From Jacaranda mimosifolia (Eukaryota; Streptophyta; Magnoliopsida; Lamiales; Bignoniaceae): a stretch of 64,000 nt of DNA. This document shows positions 24,301 to 39,300 of the stretch, piece after piece. Below the pieces are notes generated by a model that searched no databases, had not been told where the DNA came from, and worked only from the letters and a program-made list of their open reading frames with translations. The DNA lies in contig CM032126.1 in assembly GCA_018894105.1 (NCBI GenBank), positions 8,955,001 to 9,019,000 on the forward strand. Reading direction: 5' to 3'. The translations under genes were made by a program, and so were the position numbers. The stretch's first letter is position 1. Each line of letters begins with the position of its first letter.

Positions 24301-27300
24301 CTGGAAAAATGACATAAATACATGTCACATGGGATTTAACCCTGTGCATATAAATTGGATTCTAGATGTAAAGAACAAAAGAAAAGCAAAGCTGTCAACG
24401 CCAATTCAATGAATGCAAATTAGCTAAATGACTGATAGTTTCAGCTCATTACATAATAACAATATCACATGCAATTCTCAAACTAAAAGCTTAATGAGAA
24501 ATGCTAAAAGATGGGGTAAAAAATAAAAGAAATAAAAGCCAAGCTATTCAATAAAGTGGCTTCCACATAAAGAAGGTAGCTAGCATACTTTCGTGTATAG
24601 TTCCTTAGCCTTCTCATAATGTGTAGCCTCCAACTTAGGAGCTCTTTTCTCATTGCGATTTGCTGCAAAGTAATTCCAATTTCCCTGCCAGATATCAAGC
24701 CATGTGCATAAGTTACTGAAATTGCTAGTTGATATTAATAATTACAGACAATGGTGAGTCTAAAATGGACTATGCAAAATCCTGAAAAAATGAAAAAGGA
24801 TTGGAATTTCCTGCAGTGGAACAATGTGAAGATGTGGAAATAGAAGAGAACTGGAAAAAACCTTTAACAAAAGTTTTGATAATATAATAGCTGATAAATT
24901 ATCATAGAATGTCCGTGAAAACATTCTGAATATGTCATATACCAGGCAAACAGCAGCATAAGAATCTTTTGCATCAGTTGAGTCCTTTGCTGTCCGGAAA
25001 GTTTCTTTCGCCTTGACCCAGTCATCATTCTTAAGCTCCAAGTCACCAAGCATTAACAAAGCATCTGGGCACTTCTCATCCACCTTTAGTGCATCACCAA
25101 TCTATGACCAAAAACCTCTTTTTAGAAGAAATGATTTGATGGACAAGGACTAAATGTCGATATAAGAATACTGTAGAAAGATTTCCAGAAAAACATAACA
25201 ACCAGTTCGAGGCTAACTTGAACATTGTTTCGAGCTTTTGCAATGGCAGCTAGCCTCAAATAAGCATCTGTGTAGTCCGGATACTGAAATTGAAGATAAA
25301 GGTTAGAAAACTGTGTGAATAAGAACATACAAGCAAAATGAGTTTTTATTTAAATGAACAAAAAAATTCTAGCAGGATCATATAGAATCAATTGCTGCAA
25401 TGTCACCAAACATGGCAAGGTCCACCAAAATGCACTTATGCATCAAAAATTATGGCAAAGTAAGTAGCAGATACAAATGCGTAGGGCAAGTGATGAACCA
25501 GACTATGAGAATCTAACATACACATGAAGAGGAATGCATCAAACTTGTGAATCTTCATTCTTCAACATGCCATGGACCAACTATCAAATTTCATCAGCTT
25601 CTAAAGCAAATTACTATATCAGTTAAAAATCCTCATCAGAAACCATGAATAGAATTGCCATCTGCTAATAAGCTTATTTTCCTACCTAAAGCATTAGAGT
25701 TCAGAGAAAACTAAAAATTGATGATAACAAATTCTCTACAGTTATTTTGGGGAATATCAAGCCATGTTACGACGTCATGCATACCTATGGTTCAGGAATT
25801 AAAATTTACTATGTACATGGAGAAGAGTAAGTAGCTCCTAAGAAAATTAGCCATTTAACATTCCAGTTCCATTTCCTTTCTTCTAACTCATCGGTTTGTT
25901 TTTCTTAAAATTAGGGAATATTCCAACAGAAATTTAACATGGTAAAGTTTTATTGTAAACACACAAAAAGATCATTGAGCATCCTAGTAGATGCACCCAT
26001 TAAATGAAACAACAAAGTTATGCTACTGTGGCATTCTTGAAACGCTATAAACATTTTCGAAAATCACATTTAGTACACAACTACTTAACTTAAAAGACAA
26101 AGGTCCAGAACAATTGAAATCAACATAAATTGTGAATATCCATCAGTTAATGTAGAGAAGAGAAAACAATGATACCTTATATAATATCAGGCGGTACAAG
26201 GCACTGGCAGATTCAGTGTTATGCATCTGCTCCAACACTCGAGCTAAATTAAATAATGTTGAAACTTTATTCCAAGGTAGTTCCACAGATAAGCCCCGTT
26301 CCTCAAGTTGGTGAAATAATTGCAAGTCCTTAAATTGACGGATACTTGAGCTGGCATCAACAGGATATTGTGTGCTATTAATTAAATTAGCTCTTTGTGT
26401 CATATTCGAGATGGATTCTCCTTCAGCATCAAAAAAGTTGCACCATATGCCCTCTCCTAGAGCTTCCTTAAATGTCTCGCCGGCAAGCTGGAATACACAA
26501 GACATAGCATCCCAGGAAAAACAAATTAATTCAGCTCCTTCTCATCGAAAAAATAAAAATAAATATAAAAATAATTCAGCTCCACCACTGCTGAAGTGTA
26601 TCAAACTGAAGGAGTATCGCAAGAATGTGTGCAAACCTCAAATTCTCCCCTTTCAAAATGGAGAACCCCAATATTGTTAAGCAGTTCCAAAGGTACTTCC
26701 TCATTCCCTCTCTTCAGCAGATTACGAGCCTGTAGAAAACCACAGACTTCAGTGACGAGTAGAGTAATAAGACCATTTAAAAAGTCTGCACTTCAAATTG
26801 CCACAAGAGAATTACATAGCATCCACAATATTGGTAGTACCATCATCCAAGATATGATCTGTTCACTGGTGAGACAACAATTCAGGTTGTCTACCACCAT
26901 TAGATAGGGAAAAATCTTTGTGACTAATTAGCTTGTCTCATCTTCAAAATAAAATCAGGTTACTCCAAATAATAGAAAAAGACATGATCAAGCACAAAGA
27001 ACTCAATTACACAAAACAAGAACCCAGGAGGAAAATGTCTTTCTTTGAAAGAAGACAACAGTTCAGTGACCCTTCCCACTTGCATACACATCCTTCTATC
27101 CTAATGCATATGCAGAACAGTCACCCATTTGATGTGACTGAGGTAGAAATAGGACATATGATGGAAAAAGAATTCTTTAGTGTAGGCAATCAATATTTCT
27201 TCAGTACCACATTAGGAAAAAGGTGCACTAATTTTTTTGGTTGCTTAAAATTGGCCAAAAAAAAAAAAAATTATTTCCAAATAAACAGCCAGACGAAACA

Positions 27301-30300
27301 TTCAATAGTTTCTCCCTTCCACCAGTACCATCTCCAGCAATATTGACCCTTACCTTCTCTGTTGACTGCTCAAGTGGTAAGTAATCTATGGGAAAGCCTT
27401 AAAGGGAAGCTTAGTTATTGGTCTTCTGCCTTTCAAAAACTTTCTCGAAGTAATAGGATAAGACAACTACCAGCTAAAGTCTTCCTTCTATAGGAAACAC
27501 TATTCCCTAGTCTTATCATAAGTCTTGAAGAATAAAGCCATAAAAAGCGTCCTCTTCGAAAATAGAGAATCAAGGTGACTCATCCCCAATTACTAATGGA
27601 TTAGGGTACTCTTACTATTAGAAGGATGATTGTTACTCTTTAACCGAACTAAAGAACGTCCTACTTCATGTTTTTTGGTACAAGAGATAGAACAGGAGAT
27701 AGATAACTTCACAATGGGATGATATCAAAACACTTTAAATGATAATTGAAAGATATATGCTGTGATTATCGGTACGTAGAGAGGATCTATTTTTTAAGTT
27801 TGAGAACCAGTTCTGGGTTTCCTTCTAGCTAAAATCCATACAGGTGTCCATTTGAATAATTTGTTGTTTACCTATGTTTACAGAGAATTTCCACAAGAAA
27901 AGAAAACATGATATGATAGTCACTTGTAATTGGGACATTATCAACTATTTTGTTGTGGGGAAAACTATGACACGAAACAGACGAACTGCAGCTGTAAAGT
28001 TTTCCAAATTCCAAAACATAAAAACTGAAATAGGAGAAGGAAACAAATACAACACAGCCTTCACTTCTTGGAAATAAGCCAACAACACTCAAGTTGGATG
28101 GAACTTACAGTTTTAAAGGCTTCTAAAGCAGCACTAATGTCTGTTGAAATTAACAGATCACCAAGATCCAGAAATGCCTGTAATAATTTGTCAGAATATA
28201 TAAATGCCAGAGAAGTAACAAATAAAATTGTCAGATACCGCATTGTTGTCAGACACTTCATGAACAAATATCTCACACATATTAGATGCATGGTAATGAT
28301 GCCAGTCCATGATATTTAAGAAGTGCCAAAATCTATATGATCACCAATGAAGTGAATGGTTCCAAAATTCAAGCAGGCTTTTCATGAGATGCCAGCTTGA
28401 ATGCAGCAATTATTTTCTGACAAGTTCTATGCCAAATTGCATATTGCTCTTGAATTATATTTTTCTGCCTGTAAATTACCCCACCTTTAAATCAGAATCT
28501 GAGAATATAAACTGACTATACTCATTACTTCATTTTACTTCATTGCTATTAAAATTATTTTAGTGCAAAAATTTATATATGTTTGTCAATGAATAAGACA
28601 ACACTCTCACGGAACCGTCACATCACAGAGTTCTCAGTAATTCTCCTTGGTCCTCCACCACATCCACAATCAGTAGCTACGATCTGGACCCCATATACTT
28701 TCCTTTTAACTTCCGAAGGGGTAAACTTCAATATCTGTGTTGCCTTCCATAATTCAAATTCCAAAAATAACAAGTGGTCCAGATGTCAGCCCCTGAGGTG
28801 ACTCCCTGAACTAGAGGCTTGAGTATCACTATAAATTAAGCTTTACTTCAAAAATGATTTTCTTTTTCATACTCACATATATAAGATTTCGAGCAATTTT
28901 ATGACATCATAGCTCCACTGGACAAAATTAAATCCTTACATCTACAAGATATCTCATGTCATTTTTTGATCAATTTATTTATAAATTTAAAACAACGCCA
29001 TGCATTTGCAACAGCAAGACAATCAAACAGGGAAAAAATGAAAGGAAGAAAATAAGTAAAAGAAGAGCCAGCATTCTGCAGGAATCTTTCCCGGTACCCA
29101 AGAAAAAGCAATATTTTATGGCAGATATCATTGTGTGACTCGAATATACTATAGGTTGGCATGGCAGACTAAATGTTTAACACATTATTTTATTTTGAAG
29201 CTAATGAGTAATGGACTAATTGTTTGATTCTAAAAATTGTATCTGTGGCAAATAATTTTTCTCAACATTTTATTCTTCTTTTATATATTCCAAGAGAGTT
29301 GAAAAGAGGCAGTTGCATCAATTTGATGTCATATTTATCTAACCCTGTGACCTCATTCTCTATGAAATGGTATCCACAATGCAGGCTATAACAAAACCAT
29401 CAAATGGAGAGAATAAATAGAGGGAAAAAGGTGCAACAACATGGGCACCTCTGGATCTCGAGGATCAATTTTGGTGGCTTTCCTAAACAGTTCTTGGGCC
29501 TTCTCATTTTGCTCAAGCTGAACATAAATGTGTCCAAGAGCCTGCATCAAAACAAATGCAATTAGTTCTTTCAACAAAATATGGGATAGAAAGAGGTTAA
29601 AATGCTCCAAGACTTTAATTTATAAGATAATTCTTTACGCACTTTCAATGTGTCACAATTTTCTGGTTGAACCTCCAAGACTTTTTCAAAGTTGGTCAAA
29701 GCACTTCGTAAGTCTCCTAATTTCAGTTGGACCTGCCCCAAACCTATTTGAAGCAAGCACAAGCATCCAATCAACTAACCTTGAGAAATACATACATAAA
29801 AAATCAAAAAGCCAATCGCATTCCTAAGAAGCAACATAATAAATTTATAGTTGGAATCCTCCACCAGATCATGGACGTTTAACCATTCAAGTAGGTCATG
29901 CAGACTCATCAATGTTTCAACTTTAGCTTACATTAGGATGGTATTAGAATGCATGTCTAACAGGCAAGGCATTTACTGCAGTATGCATAGCACCAGTCCC
30001 TTTTCCACCCACAAGGTTTCACATTCAGCATGCTAGGACAAGATGAAATGTAGATACTAAATGTAAGGATTAACAAGGACAGAGAAGGCAATATCATATA
30101 CACCAACAGTCAGAGCAACAACATCAGAAAATACATATTATTTGCACTGAGAAAACAAACAAACAAACAAAAAAAAAAATGGAAAGGGTACCATGTTAAA
30201 TGTAGTCAGCTATCTGGGGATCAGAAACTTATTGAAAAGGTGGGTAATAATTATACTATTATAGTATGAAAAAGGAGTTTTAAAACTGATTTATTTCATT

Positions 30301-33300
30301 TAGCCCATAGCAAATAACAAAATTTGAGGCAGACGCCATACACAGTATGTCCAACGCACCTATTCTTCTACATTGAAATAATTCCTTCACTCATGCTAAA
30401 GAAAACTGAAGAATCATGTGTATGTAACATAAAAAGGCAAAAGTCAGAGGAGAGATTAGAAATTCGTAGAACCTACTTAGCTTGATTTAATTATTCACTC
30501 CCCTCGAATACATTTAGATCATTCCATGTATTTCTGTATTAGGCTAGCCAGAGTGATAACTTCCTTAACAGCTGCATTTCTCACGAATTAAATAAAGAAG
30601 ATATTGTTATTATTAATATGAATTTTTTTGCTTAAGCATACAATAGAATTCAATCCATATTACAGTGAAAAAAGGCTAGTATAAAGAAGACAATCAGCTA
30701 CAACTGATTCTCCAGAAAGGACAACAATACACTGAGAAAGCTTTTAACTTTGTCTCAAACTAGTACCTTATTGGTCAGAGTAGGAATTTTTATTTTCTTC
30801 CCAAAAGTTTTGGGTCCAAGTATCTTTATGCACCAGTTCCCTACCCCACCTCCCTCACGGCCCTGTACTTTCCATCATGCAAAACTATGAGAAGATATCT
30901 TATTTACAGGCACATGACGAGAAGACTATGATGCCATAAACATTTCATCTATAATTTTGGTTTTTACGAAAATATTACTGGACTCCTAATGAACAGGCCA
31001 AATAAAGGAAATTCTGATTATTTCTCATCACGCATGATCACAACCACAGAAGACCTACAGTAGTTCATAAGCATACTTAAGCTTAGTAATTAGTTTAACT
31101 GACTAAATTTCATCTATGCATTTTGAATAACCTTGAATTGTTTCCAAGTGTTCTACTATTCATGCAAGAGCTTCTGTATGATTGTAATAAACTTCAGTTA
31201 TTGACTGACATACTTGAACCACAGTTATAAAACTAAATGAACATTAGTGATTCTGTGACAAATTTGCAAGTACAAACCAACAGTGAATCAGTGACCAATG
31301 ATGCGTCCCTATGACAATCACAGGTGATTGGCATTTTCCGCCAGCATATTCCACTCATAGATGGCACAGTACAGTAAAAAATGGTAATAATCTACATACC
31401 GTAATAAGGTAATACAAATTCCTGTGCATTATTGCTTTCTTTAACAGATGCCATATAATACATTCCTGCCTTCTCATAGTCCCCCTGAAATCAACCACGT
31501 AACAAGACATAAGATCAAAATAAAGGAAGGCAAAAAACGAACAGCCGTAAGCATGAAAAAACTTAACAAATTAACATGGTCAACCAATTGCCAATATGAG
31601 AAACCTTAAGTTTATAGGAGGAGGACAGATGAATATTGACTTTCTCAAAACTTTTTACCAAGCAAAAATATGCAATCGAGCAAAGATGAGATATCAAGGC
31701 AAATTTGGATGAGGTAATCAACCTTGCTGTGGTAAGAGCGAGCCAAATTGTAATAAGAATGCGCTTTTGTAGGGCCATGCATAGTCACAGCAAGTGCTGT
31801 TTCAGTCAGTTGCTCAACTAGGAAATGTTGGCCAGTGAAGAAGAAATGATTAGCCAGATAATTTAGCGACATTGCACAGTAAGGATAAATATCAAAAGCC
31901 TTCTGCATGTTTTCCATCCCATTCCTAATACCAGCAGCTGCAAATATTTGACATGAGATATGAAGTAAGATTTCCACTAAAATAGGGCCACAACAAAATT
32001 CAAAAGCTAATAAAAGTTATCCTCAATTAAGCACAGAACCAAGCTTATCCCCAAACATAGCAAAATTAGAGGAGGAATAAGAAACAACCAACTCAGGCCT
32101 GTTTGGCAGGAATGCAATCCAACATAGAAATTAAATCTATTACAACTACTTTGGAATCCCACTTTCTTTTCCAATGTATTGCATAGTGGATACGAGGAAT
32201 AGAATCCATGTGTAGATCCAACATACAGAACTATATCTTAAAATCTAAGTTAGAACCCCACTTTCTTTACCAATGTATTGTATTGTGCATATAAAAAATG
32301 GAATCACCATGCCTGGATAAGTTGACAAAAATGTCCTTATCGCTCCCACAGACAGTTGCATAGGATAATATTTTGCACATATAGTATATCATACACCATG
32401 GAATCTAATATATATTATACTACATATATGATGTAATTTATACTCCAATTACATCATAACATAGTACATTATATAATAGATTATATATAATAGATAATGC
32501 TTATATAATGCATATGTTATTGTGTAATCATATATGTTATGGATTTTATATACAAAAGAGAAATCCAAGAAGAAAGCAATGTATGAGAGAGACAGGGAAG
32601 AGAGAAAATTTGTGAAAAGAAGACATAATATCGAGGGTAACACTGTCTCATAAATCTTTAGTCTTACATTCCCAGAGAAGGAATCAGAAAACCATAGAAA
32701 AAATGGTTTTCAGATTCCTAGGATTTAGGTGCAGTATTCATACTTTTGGGCCCTGTTTGATATCCAAGATTATGCAGTCTTCTGTAGTATCATAGTTATG
32801 AAGGGCAAGAGGCCCATTTTTTAGGCAAGAAGCAAGCGACCAAAAGGCAAACAAGGCGACAATTTAAAAAAAATTATAAAAATAGATATATAGTGCGAAA
32901 ATTCCAAAAAACATTCTATGAATAAAAGTATGAAATTATGAATAAAAAAAAATAAAAAAACAGTAAAAATGGGGGGAAAAAAGAAGAAGCTAAAATAGCA
33001 AAAGAAATAACAAGAAACAGCAAAAACAATATTTAAACTGAATTTACTAAATAGAAAAATATATATAAAAAAAAAAAAAGCAAAAAAAATTTATAGAAAA
33101 AAGATAACAGCAAAAAATAAACAAAATGAGAAATAATTATAAAATTAAAAAAAATCAATATTAATTTAAAATAAGTTAATGAAGTGAAATTTGAAAACAA
33201 AAAAGAAAAACTTCAGGCCCATGCATTAATAACTTTAAAAAGAACAAAAAGAATATAAAAAACTGAAGGGGAAAAAAAATGAAACAGTACCTGATGGCAG

Positions 33301-36300
33301 CCGGGGGGCCACGGAGACAAGAATCGGCGGCAATCAGGGGCAGCCGTCGGGGGGACACGGGCCGCAGTAGGTAGTGTGCATGGGACTGGGCCAAGAGTAT
33401 TACTTTATTTTAAAATTAGGGTTTTTTTACTTCTATATAAATTTTCCTTTTTTTCCTAACCCTACTTATTGTGCAGCAGCATTTTTTTCCTTCTCTTATG
33501 ATTTTCCCTTTTTTTCTTTCAGAAAACCTAGTTACCTTTCTTAAGGTGGGCCACTTACATATGAGGCAAGGTGCCTGCCCTGGGTGCCTTGCAGCAGGCG
33601 CCTCGCCTGCTGCAACTAAGGTGCTAAGGCGCGCCTCAGGCGAGCCAGGAGCTCACCTTTGGTAACTGTGTAGTATCGTCTCGTCATATATTATAAGAAA
33701 GTGGGAATCTTGTATCTGGTTTAATGTAAAAGATCAACTTTGCTGCCAAGCCGCTAGCAACTGTTTGGCGCCTAGGCACCAAATTTGCTACACAGAACTT
33801 TTTAACAACATTCAAATTAAGGCTGTATTTGTCCTTTACCATTAAAAATTATTTTTAATGGACACTTAGTAATTTTGCATCTAATGTACCAAGTGAGATT
33901 GTTAATCTCAACTCAAAGGGAGAGATTACAGCTATAACGCTGACTCAGGCCGTGCAGAGTAAATCTGCTTTGGATCCATCACCATAAATTAGCATATCAA
34001 ACATGCTATAAGTAGCCACAGAACCCCTTAAGCCTTATTATACCTATCAAATATGGCCTTGAGGAATTTGATTCCTTCCCAAAAATTCAAGAAACTCAAA
34101 CGAAACACAAAAATCTGATGCAACACGATCAGATTTTGAATTGGGTGCCATTATTTACCAAACAAACTAAGCCTAAGTGATTCACTCATGAGATGACCAT
34201 GAATGCAATATTTTAACAATTTTAATGATCTAATAACCATCAGCAACAAAGTTTCCATCTTCACGTCATGTGCTGGCATAACTCTTATTATGCAGAAATG
34301 AACCTGACCTTCATTAGTTTGTAAATCTGAAACTCCAAGCGCCACAAGAGCTTCAACATTCTCTGGATCTAACTGCAGTTAAAAAGTTGTCAAAACACAA
34401 ATCTAATCAACATGAAACCAAGAAAATATGCAGCTGCAGATAAAATCAGCTTAGTTGATGCACGATCCCGTGGTCAGTGTCACTTGCCTGTAGAACACGA
34501 TGAAATGCTTGCTTTGCCTTTTTGAGACGGCCCAATTTATAGTTGCAGAGAGCTATTCCAAGTCTTACAGCGGGAGCCAACGGATAGACTTGCAATGCTC
34601 TCTAACAAAAACCATAGAAATTACAAGGAAAGTGAGAAATACAAATAGTTCCACAAGTTTGCTGAAACATCTTGCGTCAAATAGATCAAAGAAGAATGAA
34701 CAAAACCTTGTATAACTCCAGAGAATCAGAATATCGCCCACGGTTAAAGTGAACACATGCCTGAAAAATAGGAAATAATTAAGTGCTCTAAAAGCCAGAG
34801 TGGTTCAAAGCAGGAAATGAGCAAGTGCAAGTACTATAGCATATGCATTCACACACATCGTGATATGTAAGACAAATGAGACCTCACAAGTCTGCAAAGA
34901 GTTGAGAAATTTATATATAAAGCCTAGGGTTCCCATTACAAGATGGTTGTGGGAATGTTTAAGATGGAAGAGCTCGGGGAGGGAAAAGACCTCTTTATCT
35001 TGATTGATGGGATCCAAAGACCAAAGTTAAGATGCAACAAGGATGAGCAATCCTTCTAGACTTGTATTTCTAACTTCAAAATGGGAGTAAAAGATTGACT
35101 TGGTGAAACTGAAGCGCACATGCATGGAGGGGGAAAATGAAAATTTACTACCACATGGCCAATCACGTAAGTGAACACATTCATTTAAACCCTTCCTCCT
35201 GTTACCCTCATATGAAAGAACCAAGAAGAAATGACATATACTTCATTGCAAAGGAGTCAACTCACCTCCTACCAAGGTAACAAATAGCATATCCCACCAA
35301 GAAACTTAAGTAAAAGAAACAGATAAGCAACATAACTGTTCATATAAACTTGTTGCCTTAAACATGCTTTGTAATTAACTATACCAGAGATGTGTTAGAA
35401 AAACATTATTGCAACCACTAGAAAATAATACAAGTTTACTTAGAGCATTCTAATGCATGACTATCTACTTAAGAACTCATCATTGCGAAGTTAGGAGAAC
35501 AAGATTCTATGCAACGAGCAGTATATGAAAACAGAAGTCAATAAACAAGGGTGTGTGTGGATTGTGAATGATACGCCAATTTTCCATACAACCAAGGACA
35601 ACTGATGGAACTGCTAATCATAAGCCAGTCTCAAAAACATATATACAAGTTCAAATACCTGACCAAGAAGAGCAGGAACATTATCACGATCTCCATCTAA
35701 TACAATCTTGAAGGCATTAAATGCTTGTTCAACATCTCCCTTCGCCAGTAAAAGCTGACCTGCAATTAGATAAAACACCCAAGTTTGAAGACAAAACAAA
35801 CAATAAGCTGGTGAAAACGAAATACAAAATGAGGAGCAATTCAATAGCCAACAGCAAAAATTACCAAAAAGTTAATATAGATGAAAAAAGCTGTCGTGTG
35901 CATATAATTAACTTAGCCAGAACTACCTCACTTGTAAACTAGTGATTAGTCTTCAAATTTCCTGAATTAATTTAAAATGATGATGAAGTTGTTATTTTCA
36001 TCCCCATTAGCAGGTTTTCTGGGCACTGTCCCTGCTAGCCCTCATTCATCATTCTAAATGCAGGCAACTAGAGCTGAAATTATTCATTACAACCAAAAGA
36101 ATCCAAGATGTTCAACTAGCTAGTTAGGAAATTATATTCAAAATTTTAAATGATTTATTTACCTATTTAATATATACTCCATCTCTGATTTCAGTAATTC
36201 CAATAGATTGAGATGCACCACATATAAACATATCGAGCTTGCAACTTCTTTTCCTTTTAAAAAACACAAGGCTCCTCCAATTTTGTTTTAAAATATATTA

Positions 36301-39300
36301 AATATTAAAAAAAGAAAGAAAAAAAGCGGCAACAGCAACAATGACAACTAAGGCACCAGTTCCTAATACTAAAAATTGGATCATTATCCATTTAATAACT
36401 CAACAAATCCCCATATATTCTATTTAGGTTACATTCTTCTTGGATTCTATATTTTACAAAAGATCAGTCCAATCTTTTAAACTAATTTTTTATTGTAATG
36501 ACGCTTCATGACATTTACAAGAAATAACAAGAATTAAATTAAAAATTAGTGGACTAATATTAATAACAATAGCAACATTATTGTTCCTACTAAATTATTT
36601 ATATAATCAAGTGCACTTACCCCTCCCCCCATATATATACATATGTATATATGTATATGTAATGCATTTAATAAGGGTTGTCCACTTGCAATTCACTATA
36701 CATTATGCAATTAATAAAACATACTAACCAAGTTATAGACAATTAAATAATGATTAGATAGCTTTAAGAAAATTACATATTTATTAGCTTTAATCTAAAA
36801 ATTCTTTATGAGCGGAAACAATAATTTTATAGACACCAAATTATTATATTCGACCAATATCTATTCACCATGGATAAAAGAATGCTCTTTATATATGTTA
36901 CAAATTTCACATGTTAATTCCTATTTATATGAATTAACAAATTCATTCATAAATTCCAATAAAAGTTGAAAACTTGGGGATGCTTAGTAAAAATAATAAT
37001 TAAACTTATTAATAGTCACGTTGCTAATCTTGTTCTATTTCAACAAAATAACATTTCGATTCAACTGCATACAACGTAATCTAATTCTAGATACCAAGAG
37101 GCCGTTTGGTTTCGTTTTCAGAGGCCATTTTCATTTTTTAGTGAAAATGCATAGTGAAAAGTTAGTTAGAATAGTTGAATTTGAAAATGAAGTTTTATTT
37201 GGATGTGTTGTAGAAAATTATGGGTTTATATAGGTGTAAAAATGAGATGTATTTGGATGTTGGGCGTTTTTGTATTAAAAGTTGTGTAGTTTTTTAATTT
37301 GAATTGATGATGTGATGTGTGATTGTTTGAAAAAATAATATTATAATTTGAATTTGAATTTATAATAATTTTATTGTGAATGGTGTATGAAAAGTATTGG
37401 AAAGATAAAAAATGATTAAGGTAATGATAGGGGTTGAAAAAGGAATGAAAATGGAGAGAGAATATAATCAAGAATGTTTTGAAAATGAAAATGTTAGAGA
37501 AAATGGTGTAAATAGTTATAATTCTCTATTTTCATTTTGAGGAGAAAATGAAAATGGTGTTTGAAAATAAAAACAAACGAGCCCTAACTTTTCATAAAAC
37601 CCCTCAAATAAGACGAGTATGGAAAATTATTTTCTGCATTAGGTCAACAAACAAAATAAAATGTACAAAAGTATTTCAAATGCACATCTAGTGGTAATTT
37701 CACTAGTTTTCTCTACCATACTAGTCAATAATAACTGTAGTGTGACCTAATAATTTTTCCCTAATAAATGCTTTGGAAAAGAAAAATGGTCTTCCTAAAT
37801 CATTTGAAGTAATTCTTCTTCATTTTCACGAAGAAAAGAAGACCTATCTAAGACATTTTTAATGTTATTATGCTGAATAAGTAAAAAATTGAGACTTTTC
37901 AAATTACGAACACATTAAGCATGAGGTCAATCTCACTAGAACACATATACTAATGAGCTTTAAAATGGTAACTGTCCATTTTTCAATATTTTAGAGAAGT
38001 TATTCCAAGCCTTTCACTTTCATTTGTTTCTTTATTCTAATATTCTGTCATTATTTATATTTTACAAAAATATTTGTAAGCACGAGCTCATAACTAGTTG
38101 TATTAAGAATGAACAGCACTGATGATAAGCAATGCCTAGAGGTGAAACTTTGATAATGCCATGGGTTTGAAATTTCCATCTAAAGAACTCTTATCATGGG
38201 AGACAAGATGTCTGGAGAAAGGAAATAAAAATCTGAAACACAAAAAATGGAACTTGGTCGTTTTGTGGGTACTTTGACCACAAACTTCTCACCAGATTTG
38301 TTGGATAAGACACAAGAACAAATATTTTTTCACCGGCCTCTATTTTGGTTAATATGACTTACTAAAACTGATCACAACCTTTAGAACAATGCATGGAGAC
38401 TTTGGATCCGCAGTCAAACCAAGAATTTCAACTTTTGGCCACCCTCCGAACCAGTCTAAAAAACTTACAACCTTTTGATGGGCATCAACTCGTTTCTTTG
38501 GAATAAGAAATGTATTTCTCTCTGCTTAGAGAGGAGTGCAATTCCAGGTCAAGTTTGACCTCTAATTAGGCATTAAGGTTAACCGTAATATTTAGACAAA
38601 GAAAGACACCCTATTGGAGAAAGGGCTAGAGTTCACTATAAAGCCCACCATATCACAGTTGTGAAGAAGCTGGAGAAAATTCACAATTAGAACTCGGTTT
38701 TACCTTTGCCAATCCAGGTTGAAGGCTCGTGCATGTCAATCCTTGATGCCTTGTTATAATACTTTGTTGCTTGTATAAAATAGTCTTCTTTTTCTCTTTG
38801 CTTAGTTTCAATTTTCCCAAGGTAGCTGTAATATGCCCCCAAAGCATTAAGAATGGCAATCCTCTCGTATCTTACATCTGCATAATATTCATCTATTTCT
38901 GCAAAACATTGAAACTTGACCATTACTGGAATTACTCAAAGAACCAATAATGCAAAATCACATTCATCAGAATCTAAAGTACTTTGTTCTGTTGTCATCT
39001 GAAATGAATGTAGAAAGTTCCGACCTAGTTTGTTCTTTTGTCATCCAAAGGGAATGTGAAAAGTTTAATTTTATAGAATAATATATACCAGGACTGGATC
39101 CTTCTTCTAATATCTGTCTAAATTGTTCGATTTTGCCTTGTTTGAAGTACTCCCTCTGCACTCAAACAAACAAACTCATCAAGATCTGGAGAGCAATAGA
39201 AAGTCACATCTGTACATGCCCATAAAACAGAAGTAACACTTGACACAAAAATAAACCAACCCCTCCAAAGGGGGGGGGGGGGGGGGGGGGGGGACACAAA

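Noticed and set aside
32098..32760. Possible MITE beginning GGCCTGTTTGGCAGG
   Set aside because: The similar GGGCCCTGTTTG string at the other side is in the same orientation, so the two do not form inverted ends.
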